Below are positions 46,943 through 56,571 of a stretch of 64,000 nt of DNA, piece by piece (positions within the stretch are counted from its first letter, which is position 1; each line of letters starts with the position of its first letter). This stretch comes from Marinomonas polaris DSM 16579 (GTDB lineage Bacteria; Pseudomonadota; Gammaproteobacteria; Pseudomonadales; Marinomonadaceae), in assembly GCF_900129155.1 (NCBI RefSeq), contig NZ_FQVF01000004.1, forward strand, positions 124,001-188,000. The letters are read 5' to 3'. Made by a program: the position numbers and the translations under genes. The notes below the pieces were generated by a model. The model was given only the letters and a program-made list of their open reading frames with translations, was not told the origin of the DNA and ran no database searches.

Positions 46943-47673
46943 TACAAATCGTCTTGAGGGTTATTACTAAGGAGGTAGCCAACACCATGAACGGTAATAA
47001 TCATTTGTGGGCAATGCGGGTCTTCGCTTAACTTACGGCGAATTCGGCCTATTAAAACATCAATAGTGCGATCCGTAGCGTTCCATGTGCGATTTTTGAT
47101 TCGGTCCATAAGTTGATCACGCGTTAAGGCAACCCCCTCATTTGCCTTAAGCGCTAACAAAAGCTGAAATTCACCTTCGGTTAATTGGCTCACACTGCGG
47201 TCAGACTTAAGCAATACACGGCGTGATGTATCTAATTGCCATGTCCCAATCGAACGAAAAACGGGTTCTTCTATTGGTTTTTTAGCAAGTTCTCTCTGAT
47301 TCCTAACGCGGCGAATGAGGTTTTTACCACGAGCCAAGACTTCTCGAGCATTAAAAGGTTTGCAAACGTACTCATCGGCTCCACACTCTAGCCCTATGAT
47401 GCGGTCGATATCGTCCTGTTTACCTGTTACTAAAATAATTCCGACTTCTGAACGGCTCCGTAATTCGCGGGTCAGAGTCAATCCATCTTTACCAGGTAAA
47501 CGAATGTCTAGAAGAATAAGGTCGAATTCTTGCTCACCCAATAACTGTTCAGCGGCTTCAGCAGTATCAGCCCCTGAGACTGTATAGCCTTCTTCTGCAA
47601 AGTAGCTTTCGAGTGTTTCTCTGATTACGCTAGAATCGTCAACCACGAGAATTTTAATGTCTGACATTAACAT
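46942..47673 (-). CDS. OmpR-family response regulator (TorR-like)
   Basis: 243 residues. The receiver has D56 ('LILLDIRLP') and the stretch 'IILVTGKQDDIDRIIGLECGADEYV', which is close to TorR. The winged helix ends 'NATDRTIDVLIGRIRRKLSEDP', again the TorR branch. It is the first gene of a three-gene signalling operon with the binding protein and hybrid kinase. The start could also be the ATG two codons later. Target genes are not evident in the window; no torCAD-like reductase is present. Confidence 0.9.
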   Translation of the reverse strand: MLMSDIKILVVDDSSVIRETLESYFAEEGYTVSGADTAEAAEQLLGEQEFDLILLDIRLPGKDGLTLTRELRSRSEVGIILVTGKQDDIDRIIGLECGADEYVCKPFNAREVLARGKNLIRRVRNQRELAKKPIEEPVFRSIGTWQLDTSRRVLLKSDRSVSQLTEGEFQLLLALKANEGVALTRDQLMDRIKNRTWNATDRTIDVLIGRIRRKLSEDPHCPQMIITVHGVGYLLSNNPQDDL

Positions 47674-48410
47674 AGCTAAGTACTACAAAAGGTAAAAGTT
47701 AAATCAAGTGTTTCATGATCATTTTATTATCGTTATTTTTAATGTTAAACAAGCCATCTCATGACCTGTTCAATGAACTATAACAATTAAGCCAAGAAAA
47801 GATAAGAGCATAATATTTCTAAAAAATATCAACGAAATGTAAATAGATCCGCACTATGTAAACAGCTGTTAATATTAATTTCAATCCTATCATTAAATAA
47901 AACCATTTCGTAACGAAAGCTATCACAGAGCAAATATATGCTGATATTCGCTTTTTCTAAGAAGTGATAACAAAGCCACAAAACACAGCATTTTTTGTGC
48001 TCAGCTCAGTCTTGGTGCAGTTTCGTTTATCCCTTGATCAATACGTCATCATTGATGATTCTTTCTACCTTATTTAGGATTAACTGACCGATTTATCATG
48101 CACAGTAATAGAGCAATAGATATGAGTATCTCATTCGATATGGTTTTTAAATAAGGTTTCTCGCCATATTTTTTGTCATCAAGTCATTAAAAAAATACTC
48201 GTGATATTTAATGCTCCCTAATCAAATACGGATTTAACAAGGCATTTTTCGCTATTTCTATTTCACATTGTTCATACAAAGTATTACGACTTGTTTGTGA
48301 ATTAATTATCCCTTCCTGCTACAACATTAATTAAGAAAAATGGAATATGACATTTCACCATGTCAATTTCCTTTATCCGAACTCAATAAAAAAGAAAAAA
48401 GGAACAACAT
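47674..48410. other. 737-base non-coding stretch between the phosphorelay operon and the NhaC gene
   Basis: This is the longest gene-free stretch here. It should hold promoters for both divergent units. Seen in it: the 13-bp palindrome TTTCGTAACGAAA at 47906-47918, GTTCAATGAAC at 47768-47778, and TGACAT-N6-ATGTCA at 48348-48365. No open frame or RNA gene is convincing. Confidence 0.6.
48348..48365 (+). promoter_or_regulatory. Inverted repeat upstream of the NhaC gene
   Basis: TGACAT (48348-48353) and ATGTCA (48360-48365) are perfect 6-bp arms around six bases, 45 bases before the NhaC start codon. A candidate operator for an unknown regulator. Confidence 0.4.
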
Positions 48411-49895
48411 ATGGCTGTCAGCACACAACAATCAGAGACACAGAAGCCAAGCCTTGCGCTTGCTCTTGTCCCTGTAATACTCACTCTTGCTTTACTCGGC
48501 GTGCAAATCTTCTATTTTGGTGATTTCACACCGCATATACCTCTTGCTATTGGCTTAGCCATTACAGCGTTAGTTGGTATTAAACAGGGCTTAAAGTGGA
48601 AGCAAATTGAAGAAGGAATTTTTCATGTAATCCACGTATCTATGCCTTCTGTATCCGTATTGATTTTAGTCGGCATGTTGGTCGGGGTTTGGATTGCCAG
48701 CGGTACCGTCCCTACTTTGATTTATTACGGACTAACATTACTATCACCACAAATATTCTTAGCCGCGGCAATGATTCTTTGTTCCGTTGTATCTCTATCT
48801 TTGGGTACATCTTGGGGAACAGTCGGCACAGTCGGCCTAGCCCTAATGGGGATTGGTGCAGGTTTTGAAATTCCAATGTACTGGACTGCCGGCGCAGTTG
48901 TATCTGGTGCCTTCTTCGGTGATAAGGTTTCACCTCTTTCCGATACCACTAACTTAGCACCAGCGGTGACAGGCACTGATGTGTTTTCCCACATCAAAAA
49001 CATGATGCCAACCACTATCCCAGCGATGTTAATTGCTTTGGTTATCTATTTAATCGCAGGCTTTACTTTAATCGACAACGACAATGGTTCTTTTGAACGC
49101 ATCACTGCGATCACATCGTCCCTACAAAGAAACTTCGAAATCTCTGCTTGGTTACTGGCTCCGGCTTTAGTCGTTATTGTACTTGCTGTTAGACGCATGC
49201 CGCCGATTCCATCTTTATTCGCGGGTGTTATTGCAGGTGCAATTGTTGCAGTGTTTACACAAGGCGCAGGCATCCATGACATTTTAACTTATGCGAACAG
49301 CGGTTACTCCATCACCACAAGCTCTGATGCGATTAACAGCCTCCTAAATCGCGGCGGCATCCAATCTATGATGTGGACTATATCCTTGATTTTGATCGCA
49401 CTCGGTTTTGGTGGCGCACTTGAAAGAACAGGCTGTCTAGAAGCCATTATCAGCGCCATCATGACTAAAGTAACAACATTCAAAGGTGTTCAGACGTCAG
49501 CCACACTAACATCGGTTGCAACCAACCTTGTCGCAGGCGACCCTTACCTATCCATCGCTCTACCTGGTCGTATGTATGCACCAGTATATCGCGGAATGAA
49601 GTATTCAACGCTTAACCTTTCTCGCGCAATCGAAGAAGGCGGCACCTTAGTTTCTCCTCTTGTGCCTTGGAATGCTGGCGGTGCTTTCGTTATCGGTGCA
49701 TTGGGTTTGAGTATTGGCGATGGCAATTTCGAGAATCTACTTTATATCCCTCTAGCCTTCGCATGTTGGATTTCTCCCGTTCTAGGCCTCATCTATGCTC
49801 AGCTAGGTTTTTTCTCTCCAAAAGCAACGGAAGAAGAACAAGCAAGATGGAAGAAAAACAACGAGCTGGTTATGGATTACGGTACCGCTAAGTAA
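48411..49895 (+). CDS. NhaC-family Na+/H+ antiporter
   Basis: 494 residues with about twelve transmembrane helices. 'SLGTSWGTVGTVGLALMGIG', 'GDKVSPLSDTTNLAPAVTGTDVFSHI' and 'SLVPWNAGGAFVIGALG'-like segments are typical of NhaC. It exchanges Na+ (or an organic acid pair, as in related malate/lactate antiporters) for H+ at the inner membrane. AAAGGAAC precedes the ATG. A terminator follows. Confidence 0.92.
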   Translation: MAVSTQQSETQKPSLALALVPVILTLALLGVQIFYFGDFTPHIPLAIGLAITALVGIKQGLKWKQIEEGIFHVIHVSMPSVSVLILVGMLVGVWIASGTVPTLIYYGLTLLSPQIFLAAAMILCSVVSLSLGTSWGTVGTVGLALMGIGAGFEIPMYWTAGAVVSGAFFGDKVSPLSDTTNLAPAVTGTDVFSHIKNMMPTTIPAMLIALVIYLIAGFTLIDNDNGSFERITAITSSLQRNFEISAWLLAPALVVIVLAVRRMPPIPSLFAGVIAGAIVAVFTQGAGIHDILTYANSGYSITTSSDAINSLLNRGGIQSMMWTISLILIALGFGGALERTGCLEAIISAIMTKVTTFKGVQTSATLTSVATNLVAGDPYLSIALPGRMYAPVYRGMKYSTLNLSRAIEEGGTLVSPLVPWNAGGAFVIGALGLSIGDGNFENLLYIPLAFACWISPVLGLIYAQLGFFSPKATEEEQARWKKNNELVMDYGTAK

Positions 49896-49916
49896 TCGCC
49901 AGATATTCAAATCAAC

Positions 49917-49952
49917 AAAAAAGCAGAGCACTCATGAGGTTCTGCTTTTTTG
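49917..49952 (+). terminator. Terminator after the NhaC gene
   Basis: An 11-bp stem (AAAAAAGCAGA, 49917-49927, with TCTGCTTTTTT, 49941-49951) and a strong T-run. Confidence 0.88.
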
Positions 49953-50063
49953 TCTTCTAAAAACAATAACCTTCTAAAATCAAATCAAAAAACAACTCTG
50001 AAATGTCAGCAAAGTGCTACACTAGCGCCCTCAATTTGCACCTTAAAAATAAGCGAGACATCC

Positions 50064-51320
50064 ATGAGCTTTGCGTCTTTAGGACTTCATCAAGACATTA
50101 TTCAGCAAGTAACAGAGCTGGGATATACAACACCAACGCCCATTCAACTTGCCGCCATTCCAGCCGTCTTGGCGAAAAAAGATCTTATGGCCGGAGCGCA
50201 AACTGGTACAGGGAAAACGGCCGCTTTTGCTTTACCGCTGTTACACCAAATTCTACGAGCTAAAGACTCAAATAATGCTGAAGGCATTCAAGTGCTAGTA
50301 CTCACGCCTACTCGCGAATTGGCGCAACAAGTTCATGCTAGCTTCATTAAATACAGCGCAAAACTACCGATCCAGTCGGTTGTCGCTTATGGTGGCGCAA
50401 GTATAAATGTGCAACTCGATGCATTGAGACAAGGCTGTGATGTGTTGGTTGCAACCCCAGGCCGCTTACTTGAACTCATCATGAAAAACCTGATTGATTT
50501 AAGTAAGTTACAAGCCCTAGTATTAGATGAAGCAGACCGCATGTTAGACATGGGGTTTATCATTGATATTCAAAGAATATTGAAAAAACTGCCTGAATCT
50601 CGACAAACTTTATTTTTCTCCGCCACCTTCAATGACGAAATTTTCGCCCTAAGCAAAACCCTATTAAAAGACCCACAATTAATCGAAGTGAACAGCCGAA
50701 ATACCACGGCGACTCAGGTCGAGCAAACGATTTACGCGGTAGATCAAGATCGAAAAAGTGCCCTACTGTCGTTCCTCATAGGATCTAAAAACTGGCAACA
50801 AGTACTTATTTTCACTCGCACCAAACAAGGCGCTGACGAGCTAGCCAAAGAAATGGAAAAAGATGGTATTGCCACTCAATCCATCCATGGTGACAAATCC
50901 CAAGGCGCACGTGATCGCGTATTGGCAGATTTTAAAGCAGGCAAAGTACGTGCTCTCGTAGCAACTGATGTTGCAGCAAGAGGTATAGACATAGAGCAAT
51001 TACAATATGTCGTAAATCACGAATTACCTTACAACGCAGAAGACTATATTCACCGCATCGGCCGAACTGGTCGTGCTGGTTCAACAGGCCTTGCCATCTC
51101 CTTAGTTTCCGAAAAAGAGCGCTATCTACTAACAGACATTGAAAAACTAGTTGGTGAGCAATTTGTTCCTCAGTGGCTACCAGGTTTTGAACCAGACCTA
51201 AACAAAGTAAACAACGCCCAGAAAAAGCGCGAGCCATCTAAAAAAGAATTAAGAGCAAAAGCGCTAGGCATACACCCTTCAAAAGACAAAAAACCAAATA
51301 AAAAACGTCGTTCAAAATAA
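50064..51320 (+). CDS. DEAD-box RNA helicase (RhlE-like)
   Basis: 418 residues from the ATG at 50064, where the family's 'MSFASLGLHQDIIQQVTELGY' start (Q-motif region) begins; upstream in-frame codons overlap the terminator and are not coding. All helicase motifs are present: 'AQTGTGKT', 'PTRELAQQ', 'LDEADRMLDMGF', 'SATF', 'RGIDIEQLQYVVNHELP' and 'HRIGRTGRAG'. The lysine-rich tail after about 370 should bind RNA. It probably acts in ribosome assembly or RNA turnover, often in the cold. Confidence 0.95.
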   Translation: MSFASLGLHQDIIQQVTELGYTTPTPIQLAAIPAVLAKKDLMAGAQTGTGKTAAFALPLLHQILRAKDSNNAEGIQVLVLTPTRELAQQVHASFIKYSAKLPIQSVVAYGGASINVQLDALRQGCDVLVATPGRLLELIMKNLIDLSKLQALVLDEADRMLDMGFIIDIQRILKKLPESRQTLFFSATFNDEIFALSKTLLKDPQLIEVNSRNTTATQVEQTIYAVDQDRKSALLSFLIGSKNWQQVLIFTRTKQGADELAKEMEKDGIATQSIHGDKSQGARDRVLADFKAGKVRALVATDVAARGIDIEQLQYVVNHELPYNAEDYIHRIGRTGRAGSTGLAISLVSEKERYLLTDIEKLVGEQFVPQWLPGFEPDLNKVNNAQKKREPSKKELRAKALGIHPSKDKKPNKKRRSK

Positions 51321-51396
51321 AGTAATTCGTTGTTATTATTCTAATAATTATTAGGTAAAAATCAGCTGTCAGCTTCGTATTCGATAGGGAAATCAC

Positions 51397-53025
51397 ATGT
51401 TTACAACAATTAAGTCTCGCCTGTTAATAACAGTTCTTCTACTCAATGCTTTAGCCAGTATCTGTTATACAGCTTATCTTTACGATGTTCGCAAAACAGA
51501 CTTATATGATCAGGTCGATCGTAATCTCATGTTTGCCGCAAATACCGCGGCAGAACTAGCGGATGCAGATATTTACGACCAAATTTCTCATGGTAGTTTC
51601 ACTGTAGCTCAATCAGACCTTCTGCAACTAAAAGCCTACAATGTTCTAAAATTCTCAGATGTAGAATATATCTACACCATGGTTAAAACGTCTGACGATA
51701 TTGTATTTGTATTAGACACACCCGATCCAGAAGAAGTCGAAAGCAATAAACTACCCGCACCTTTGCCATCCTATGAAGATCCAAGTGACAAGCTACTAAA
51801 GGCATTCTCTCAAAATGGAACACAGCCAATATTCGACGAATATACAGATGAGTGGGGAACATTCAGATCTATATTTATTCCTTATACAACAAAGAACGGT
51901 CAAAAATTTGTTGCTGGCGCAGATATACTGCTATCTAGGATACAAGCGGAATTACAAAAAACCTTAATAATATCTAGCATAATCGGCTTTATAATATTCA
52001 TTATCTCCTCGACCATTATTTATTGGCTTGTTTCTCATATATTGAAGCCTCTCGCCGAAGCTCAAGTACTAATGCGCACTATTGCGACAACACGTAATCT
52101 TACCTTACGCTCCAAAACCAATTCAGATGAAATTGGTCTATTACTAGAAGACTTCAATCATTTAATTTCAGAGCTTCAATCAACGCTATCAGCATCAACT
52201 AATTCGGCTATTGAAAACTCCACAGTATCTTCCCAACTTCAAGGTAGCAGTAAAGAAATCCGTTTAGCAGCACAAAAAATTGCATCAGCGGTCGATGAAG
52301 CCCGCCAGCATGCGGTATCGACTAGTCAGTTATTAGAAGTATCAGACTCTGATTTAACCACGGCGGTAAAAGACACTCAGAGTGCAACTACTTCCTTAGA
52401 AAGAGGGCAGCATGCTTTCGGTAAAGTAACCAAAATCATCAATGAAACAGCATTGTCTCAATCACAACTTTCTGACGAATTAAACTTACTTTCGCATAAA
52501 GCAGAAGAAGTTAATAAAATCCTCTCCTCTATCAGTGGTATAGCAGACCAAACCAACCTATTAGCGCTAAATGCCGCAATTGAAGCGGCACGTGCAGGAG
52601 AGGAAGGACGAGGGTTTGCGGTTGTTGCTGACGAAGTTCGCCAACTTGCTATCCGCACTCAAAGCAGTTTGAATGATACTGGTATCGCCATTGGCAGTAT
52701 CATCTCAGCGATAAGCAAGGTTGCTGACAAAATGAAAAACAGCGAAAGCCAGTTTAATCAGCTACTAGAGGAATCTTCTCAGGCGCTAAACAGCATTACA
52801 GAGAGTTCGACAACTATGTCTGACACCCGTAAGAAGATGCAATTCACTTCTGGGAATGTAACTAATGTCTTAAGAGATATTCACCAGGTGCTATCACTAA
52901 TGTCTAACGTGGAAAGCCAAGCTATCTTTAACAGGAACAGCACAGAGGAAATTGCCGAAGCTGCAGATCGTCTTCAAAATTCAAGCTTGTCGTTAAAAAA
53001 TGAATTAAATAGGTTTGTCGTTTAG
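51397..53025 (+). CDS. Methyl-accepting chemotaxis protein
   Basis: 542 residues: transmembrane helix 1 at about 8-28, a small periplasmic sensor of about 155 residues, helix 2 near 190-213, HAMP, then the signalling domain with the tip '[20 protein letters not shown]'. The sensor is much smaller than that of the chemoreceptor at 17203. The ligand is unknown. No other chemotaxis gene is nearby. Confidence 0.92.
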   Translation: MFTTIKSRLLITVLLLNALASICYTAYLYDVRKTDLYDQVDRNLMFAANTAAELADADIYDQISHGSFTVAQSDLLQLKAYNVLKFSDVEYIYTMVKTSDDIVFVLDTPDPEEVESNKLPAPLPSYEDPSDKLLKAFSQNGTQPIFDEYTDEWGTFRSIFIPYTTKNGQKFVAGADILLSRIQAELQKTLIISSIIGFIIFIISSTIIYWLVSHILKPLAEAQVLMRTIATTRNLTLRSKTNSDEIGLLLEDFNHLISELQSTLSASTNSAIENSTVSSQLQGSSKEIRLAAQKIASAVDEARQHAVSTSQLLEVSDSDLTTAVKDTQSATTSLERGQHAFGKVTKIINETALSQSQLSDELNLLSHKAEEVNKILSSISGIADQTNLLALNAAIEAARAGEEGRGFAVVADEVRQLAIRTQSSLNDTGIAIGSIISAISKVADKMKNSESQFNQLLEESSQALNSITESSTTMSDTRKKMQFTSGNVTNVLRDIHQVLSLMSNVESQAIFNRNSTEEIAEAADRLQNSSLSLKNELNRFVV

Positions 53026-53033
53026 TATAGGCG

Positions 53034-53080
53034 GCGTTAACAAGAAAAGAGCTATCACCTACTTGTTAGCGCGTCGGTTT
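53034..53080 (+). terminator. Weak candidate terminator after the chemoreceptor gene
   Basis: TAACAAG (53038-53044) pairs with CTTGTTA (53062-53068), extended by GCG/CGC after a mismatch; a short T-run (GGTTTTAAT) follows. Confidence 0.4.
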
Positions 53081-53124
53081 TAATATGAAATATAAGGCCT
53101 ATATATGCAGAGTTTACTTGTGCA

Positions 53125-54195
53125 ATGAAACTCCAAAGCACGTCAAATAGGCAACTTAACACTTCATCAATGTCTCCAACATTGTTTCGAAGAATGCTTG
53201 TTGTCGCTATTTTAGGCTTTAGTGCAATATGGACAATTGATGCTTCAAGCGGAATTATTGTGTCCTTTGACGCCGCAGCTTACCCTATTTGCATAGGTGC
53301 TTTTAGCCTTGTTTTTATCCTTAGTGTCGCCACTAAAATCAATCATCAAAGCCTACATTTTTTTGTCTACTTTATCGTTGCCGGTTATCTAATTAGCTCA
53401 AGTATTTGGCATCACATGGCTGCTAATGGCTTGTTTTCAAACGCTGCGCAGTGGTTGGGGCTAAATTATGTCATTGCTTATCTATTTCTCGAAGTCAAAA
53501 AAGCCGCCCCCACAACCATCATCGTCTTTGTTGTAACCATCATTGGCCATTACATAGCGATCATCCAATACCACACAATGGCAGACACAATGGGGGTGGT
53601 CTTAAATATTGCTATTGCACACCTTATTTACATATTCTTGCTATGGACAGTGATTAAACTCAGAGTCAAAACCGACCAAGTCATAGAACGAGCAGACACA
53701 CTCGAAAACTATGCTTATGTCGATCTACTCACTCGAGTACTAAATCGACGAGGAATTGAAAAAGTTTTTAACGAGCTTAATCTAGATTCAACAGAGCAAA
53801 AGAAGAATTACGCAATTCTAATAATCGACATTGATCATTTTAAACAGGTCAATGATATAAATGGTCACTTGGCGGGAGATAAAGTACTTAGCAGCATAGC
53901 AGGTAAACTCAGCCGAACAGTTCATCCTAACGATGTTCTGGGTCGCTGGGGGGGCGAAGAATTTATTGTCCTTACTTTGAATAGAACGCCAAAGCAAGTA
54001 ATGACCCTAGCTGAAAACTTAAGAACAGCAGTCAGTAACCTCGTCATCGACAACATATCCAACATTACGGTAAGCATTGGCATTGGATACTCATATGAAG
54101 CTTCTTCAAAAGAGGCTGTATTCAAAATCGCTGATAGCCACCTTTATATAGCTAAACAATCTGGGCGCAATACCATTCGCACGAGTAACACTTAG
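53125..54195 (+). CDS. Membrane diguanylate cyclase (GGDEF) with multi-helix N terminus
   Basis: 356 residues. The first 190 residues carry about six transmembrane helices without a periplasmic domain, as in MASE-type sensors. The GGDEF domain (about 195-355) has 'RWGGEEF' and 'IDIDHFKQVNDINGHLAGD', so it should be active. The inhibitory site has H where R is usual ('HPND' instead of RxxD), suggesting relaxed product inhibition. The start codon lacks a good ribosome site; the ATG at 53170 is an alternative. Confidence 0.88.
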   Translation: MKLQSTSNRQLNTSSMSPTLFRRMLVVAILGFSAIWTIDASSGIIVSFDAAAYPICIGAFSLVFILSVATKINHQSLHFFVYFIVAGYLISSSIWHHMAANGLFSNAAQWLGLNYVIAYLFLEVKKAAPTTIIVFVVTIIGHYIAIIQYHTMADTMGVVLNIAIAHLIYIFLLWTVIKLRVKTDQVIERADTLENYAYVDLLTRVLNRRGIEKVFNELNLDSTEQKKNYAILIIDIDHFKQVNDINGHLAGDKVLSSIAGKLSRTVHPNDVLGRWGGEEFIVLTLNRTPKQVMTLAENLRTAVSNLVIDNISNITVSIGIGYSYEASSKEAVFKIADSHLYIAKQSGRNTIRTSNT

Positions 54196-54671
54196 CTCCT
54201 ATTTTTCTCACTAAATATCTTCCACCTACCCACCTCCATCCAGTAAAAAAACATTATCTTTCTAGCAAACATAAGAATCGCTCTACGCACAAAAACATCT
54301 TGATATATAAAGCTATTATTCCATTACTATTTCCAATTCAGCCCATTTTTAGCTCCGTCCTCCTTTTCTAATAACTCCATCCAACTCAGCTAAAAGAGAT
54401 CCACTCAACATTAGTTATCGAAAAACACAGTTAAAACCTCAAGCCCTCTATCCATTTCCTTAAACATACTTCCTATAGAGAACAGCTCTCGTTTTTGGAA
54501 AAAACCATTGAATTTTAATATCAAAAAAGACCAAGAGATCATTATAATATCAATAAATACACTGTAAAATTATTGTAAGGTTACACGAATACACGTAAGA
54601 TTTACGAAACATACTACACAGTAATAGATAGCATTTTAGAATAAGAAAAAATCAAAAAGGAATAAAAAGCT
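54196..54671. other. 476-base non-coding stretch upstream of the MatP-like gene
   Basis: AT-rich, with no open frame of note and no strong terminator after the GGDEF gene. The last 100 bases hold a candidate promoter and direct repeats for the following gene. Confidence 0.6.
54573..54607 (+). promoter_or_regulatory. Candidate promoter with overlapping 20-bp-spaced direct repeats
   Basis: TTGTAA (54573-54578) and TAAGAT (54596-54601) are separated by 17 bases. The same span holds two repeats, GTAAGGTTACACGA (54575-54588) and GTAAGATTTACGA (54595-54607), two helical turns apart. This layout fits a regulator binding over the promoter, possibly the encoded DNA-binding protein itself. Confidence 0.4.
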
Positions 54672-55580
54672 ATGATTAGAGATAATATTGATTTTCTTGA
54701 TGCTTCGTCTGAAAGAGAGTGCACTTTTTATAATGACTATTTACTCAAAAATATTCGAAGCGCATCTTTGAAAAATTTACGCGGTAATTCGCAAGCTGAG
54801 CGTATAAAAAAGCTGAATGAAGAATTAGAAAATCTAATCAACAAAAAAAGAGCGCCGCAGAACTTTGCAACTCAAATGCGTACTGCGTTTAAAGCAAGCC
54901 AACTCCCTTCCAATTATTTCCGCTGGATAGATAAAAAAGACGAAAGATTATGCAATTGGGCATGGTGTTACTTAAAAAGCACTACTAAAAAGTCAGAAAC
55001 CGAATCAGAACAAGATCCAACGAAAGAAAACCCATTCTTATTGCTTTCAGGAAAAGCGTTCAATACCGAAAGAAGCAATGCTGCTGATAGACACATGGAT
55101 ATCTTGGATGCTTTTTATCATGGCGAAGCAGATACACAACAACAGCAAGACCTACTCGAAGAACTGAAAGCGAAATGGCAGGAAATTCGTTTTAATGAAA
55201 CGATCGTCAATTGGCTTGAAGGAAATAATCCATCACAATGGGTCTGGGCTTGGTCTTATCTGCAAAATATTACTCAAAGACCTCTAAAACAGGCTTGGAT
55301 ACCGACCACAGAAGCAGAAAAAAAAGCTGCGGTTATTGCTACTATCGATTTATCTGATAACGTAGACCGTAAAGCATTAATCATTGATAAAATGAAAAAA
55401 GCTTGGAGTCAGAAAAAATTTCGTGAAAAATCGAGTGGTAGAAAACCTTACAGCATCAGCATGACGCTCAACACCAAGCAAAAGCTAAATGCGCTGGCTG
55501 AAGAAAAAAACATGAAAATCAACGAGATGGTTGAGTATTTAGTAAGGAATGAATATAAAAAGCGAGATTCCAACGAATAG
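54672..55580 (+). CDS. Unrecognised helical protein with duplicated W-x-W-x-Y-L module and C-terminal ribbon-helix-helix (MatP-like)
   Basis: 302 residues; AAGGA precedes the ATG by nine bases. There is no signal peptide or membrane helix. Residues 69-103 and 165-199 align without gaps at a 96-residue offset: W85/W181, W96/W192, A97/A193, W98/W194, Y100/Y196 and L101/L197 all coincide. Residues 241-245 (MKKAW) resemble the start of each module. Residues 258-295 look like a ribbon-helix-helix ('KPYSISMTLNTKQKLNALAE', then 'INEMVEYLV'). From memory, E. coli MatP has the same order: WKWKYL, then M-K-x-x-I, then an RHH of the same length. I infer a DNA-binding protein of MatP type with an extra N-terminal module. 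The function is not proven. Confidence 0.6.
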   Translation: MIRDNIDFLDASSERECTFYNDYLLKNIRSASLKNLRGNSQAERIKKLNEELENLINKKRAPQNFATQMRTAFKASQLPSNYFRWIDKKDERLCNWAWCYLKSTTKKSETESEQDPTKENPFLLLSGKAFNTERSNAADRHMDILDAFYHGEADTQQQQDLLEELKAKWQEIRFNETIVNWLEGNNPSQWVWAWSYLQNITQRPLKQAWIPTTEAEKKAAVIATIDLSDNVDRKALIIDKMKKAWSQKKFREKSSGRKPYSISMTLNTKQKLNALAEEKNMKINEMVEYLVRNEYKKRDSNE

Positions 55581-55685
55581 CCTTGTTAATTGCAAGGTAG
55601 AAATGATTCCGCTATACCGGCGATAAAGTCTATTTTCTATTTCTGGTAGTTTCATTTGTCATCTAATCACTGTATAACGAGCCGC

Positions 55686-56543
55686 ATGAAAATCCCTAAA
55701 AGAATACAACCACTCATCGAAGATGGCTTAGTAGACGAAGTACTTCGACAATTAATGAGCGGAAAAGAAGCGACTGTCTACGTAGTACGCTGTGGATCAG
55801 AGATCCGTTGCGCAAAAGTATATAAAGAAGCCGGTAAACGCAGCTTTAAACAGGCTGTGCAATATCGCGAAGGCAGAAAAGTCCGCAATAGCCGTCGTTC
55901 TAGAGCTATGGAAAAGGGCTCTAAATTTGGCCGAGATGAGCAAGAGAACCTTTGGCAAAACGCTGAAGTCGATGCCTTGTATCGATTAGCGGCTGCTGGT
56001 GTTCGCGCTCCAACTCCTTATGGATGCTTTGATGGCGTTTTATTGATGGAGCTCGTTACCGATGATAGCGGTGAAGTAGCACCACGCCTCAATGATGTAG
56101 TACTGACGGAAGAGCAAGCTAAACGAGATCACGATACTATCATCAAAGATATTGTCCGCATGTTGTGTGCTGGTTTGATCCACGGTGATTTATCTGAATT
56201 TAACGTATTGGTTGATTCTCAAGGCCCTGTGATTATAGATCTTCCTCAGGCCGTTGATGCAGCAGCAAATAATAATGCCGAATGGATGCTAGAACGTGAC
56301 GTAAATAATATGCGCAATTATTACGGCATGTTCGCGCCAGAACTTCTTGAGACCAAATACGCCAAAGAAATATGGGCGCTATTTGAAGCAGGTAAATTAA
56401 CGCCGCACACCGAACTGACAGGTCTATTCGAAGAGCCAACAGAAGAAGCCGATGTCGATTCCGTACTACAAGAAATCAAAGAAGCCTTCGAAGAAGAACA
56501 AGACCGTTTAGCTCGTATTAACAGTTCAGACGACGAAGATTAA
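55686..56543 (+). CDS. RIO-type serine protein kinase
   Basis: 285 residues from the ATG at 55686. RIO kinase features: K44 in 'RCAKVYKEA' (ATP), a long basic insert after it, the catalytic D168 and N173 in 'LIHGDLSEFNVLV', and the metal-binding D185 in 'VIIDLPQAVD'. The last 45 residues are highly acidic. RIO kinases act in ribosome maturation in archaea and eukaryotes; bacterial roles are poorly known. It is about 105 bases after the MatP-like gene and may be independent. Confidence 0.93.
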   Translation: MKIPKRIQPLIEDGLVDEVLRQLMSGKEATVYVVRCGSEIRCAKVYKEAGKRSFKQAVQYREGRKVRNSRRSRAMEKGSKFGRDEQENLWQNAEVDALYRLAAAGVRAPTPYGCFDGVLLMELVTDDSGEVAPRLNDVVLTEEQAKRDHDTIIKDIVRMLCAGLIHGDLSEFNVLVDSQGPVIIDLPQAVDAAANNNAEWMLERDVNNMRNYYGMFAPELLETKYAKEIWALFEAGKLTPHTELTGLFEEPTEEADVDSVLQEIKEAFEEEQDRLARINSSDDED

Positions 56544-56571
56544 TTAGCAATTTAGGTACAGTTTTTTCAGA

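Noticed and set aside
48269..48276. TorR-box-like TGTTCATA upstream of the NhaC gene
   Set aside because: A single 8-base match in AT-rich DNA is not enough; TorR sites are usually repeated.
49950..50063. 38-residue N-terminal extension of the DEAD-box helicase
   Set aside because: It begins right at the NhaC terminator, shows no family similarity, and the normal helicase start is at 50064.
53922..54125. Open frame antisense to the GGDEF domain
   Set aside because: It is a shadow of the coding frame without a ribosome site.
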